Assembly: GCF_041060425.1 (NCBI RefSeq)
Contig: NZ_JAULBC010000002.1
Coordinates: 558,001 to 622,000 of the forward strand
Direction: 5' to 3'
DNA length: 64,000 nucleotides
Source of the DNA: Danxiaibacter flavus
GTDB lineage: Bacteria > Bacteroidota > Bacteroidia > Chitinophagales > Chitinophagaceae
Shown one piece after another: positions 63,956 through 64,000 of this stretch. How positions within the stretch are numbered: the first letter of the stretch is position 1; the number at the start of each line of letters is the position of its first letter. The notes beneath the pieces are model-generated. The model was given only the letters and a program-made list of their open reading frames with translations, ran no database searches and was not told the origin of the DNA. A program made the translations under genes and the position numbers.

Positions 63956-64000
63956 ATCGCGTAGGGTTCGAAAACGCAAATGTAAGATATAAGCATTGCG

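Overview
The window comes from a member of the Bacteroidota, most likely the family Chitinophagaceae. Supporting signs are two SusC/SusD outer-membrane pairs, BlaI/M56, WbqC, GSCFA and DUF5686 proteins, no Shine-Dalgarno-like spacing, and many -7 boxes of the form TAnnTTTG. Base composition is moderately AT-rich. It is a chromosomal segment with housekeeping genes (pdhB, rpmI-rplT, bioF, miaE, rlmB) and no transposase, phage gene, CRISPR array, rRNA or recognisable tRNA.

Layout. 1-6.4 kb: partial SpoIIM-like protein, RDD membrane protein, a 59-residue ORF, a TonB-dependent receptor and pdhB. 6.5-18.4 kb: a BlaI/M56 sensor pair with its own operator, WbqC, a lipoprotein, a CBS protein, a GH95-like glycosidase followed by a LacI regulator, a LytS/LytTR two-component pair and an M23 peptidase. 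18.5-34.5 kb: NTF2-like protein, arginine decarboxylase, L35/L20, YjbR, DUF5686, penicillin acylase, BioF, MiaE, GNAT, amidase, methyltransferase and GSCFA. 34.7-47.9 kb: an eight-gene sialic-acid utilisation locus with a divergent GntR/FadR regulator. 48.2-58.4 kb: HMG-CoA lyase with an HTH protein, RlmB, MurQ with a BadF-type sugar kinase, S41 protease, a flavin monooxygenase with a divergent TetR regulator, a P-loop ATPase and a DsbA-like protein. 58.6-64 kb: a second SusC/SusD pair and an XRE regulator.

How the genes work together. In the sialic-acid locus, sialidase and O-acetylesterase would free and de-acetylate sialic acid. SusC/SusD would import it across the outer membrane, the Kelch mutarotase would convert the anomer, and the MFS carrier would take it into the cell. 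The lyase would give ManNAc plus pyruvate and the AGE epimerase would turn ManNAc into GlcNAc. No kinase lies inside the cluster; the nearby BadF-type kinase next to MurQ is a candidate. A 23-base palindrome sits on the -7 box and start site of the susC promoter and is the likely GntR operator.

The most unusual features are regulatory and intergenic. A 36-base perfect palindrome between the monooxygenase and the TetR gene carries a -7 box on each strand. Most gaps are filled with short, degenerate, word-like tandem repeats of more than a dozen families that reach right up to genes and often contain the stop codon. Several gaps also hold clusters of palindromic hairpins.
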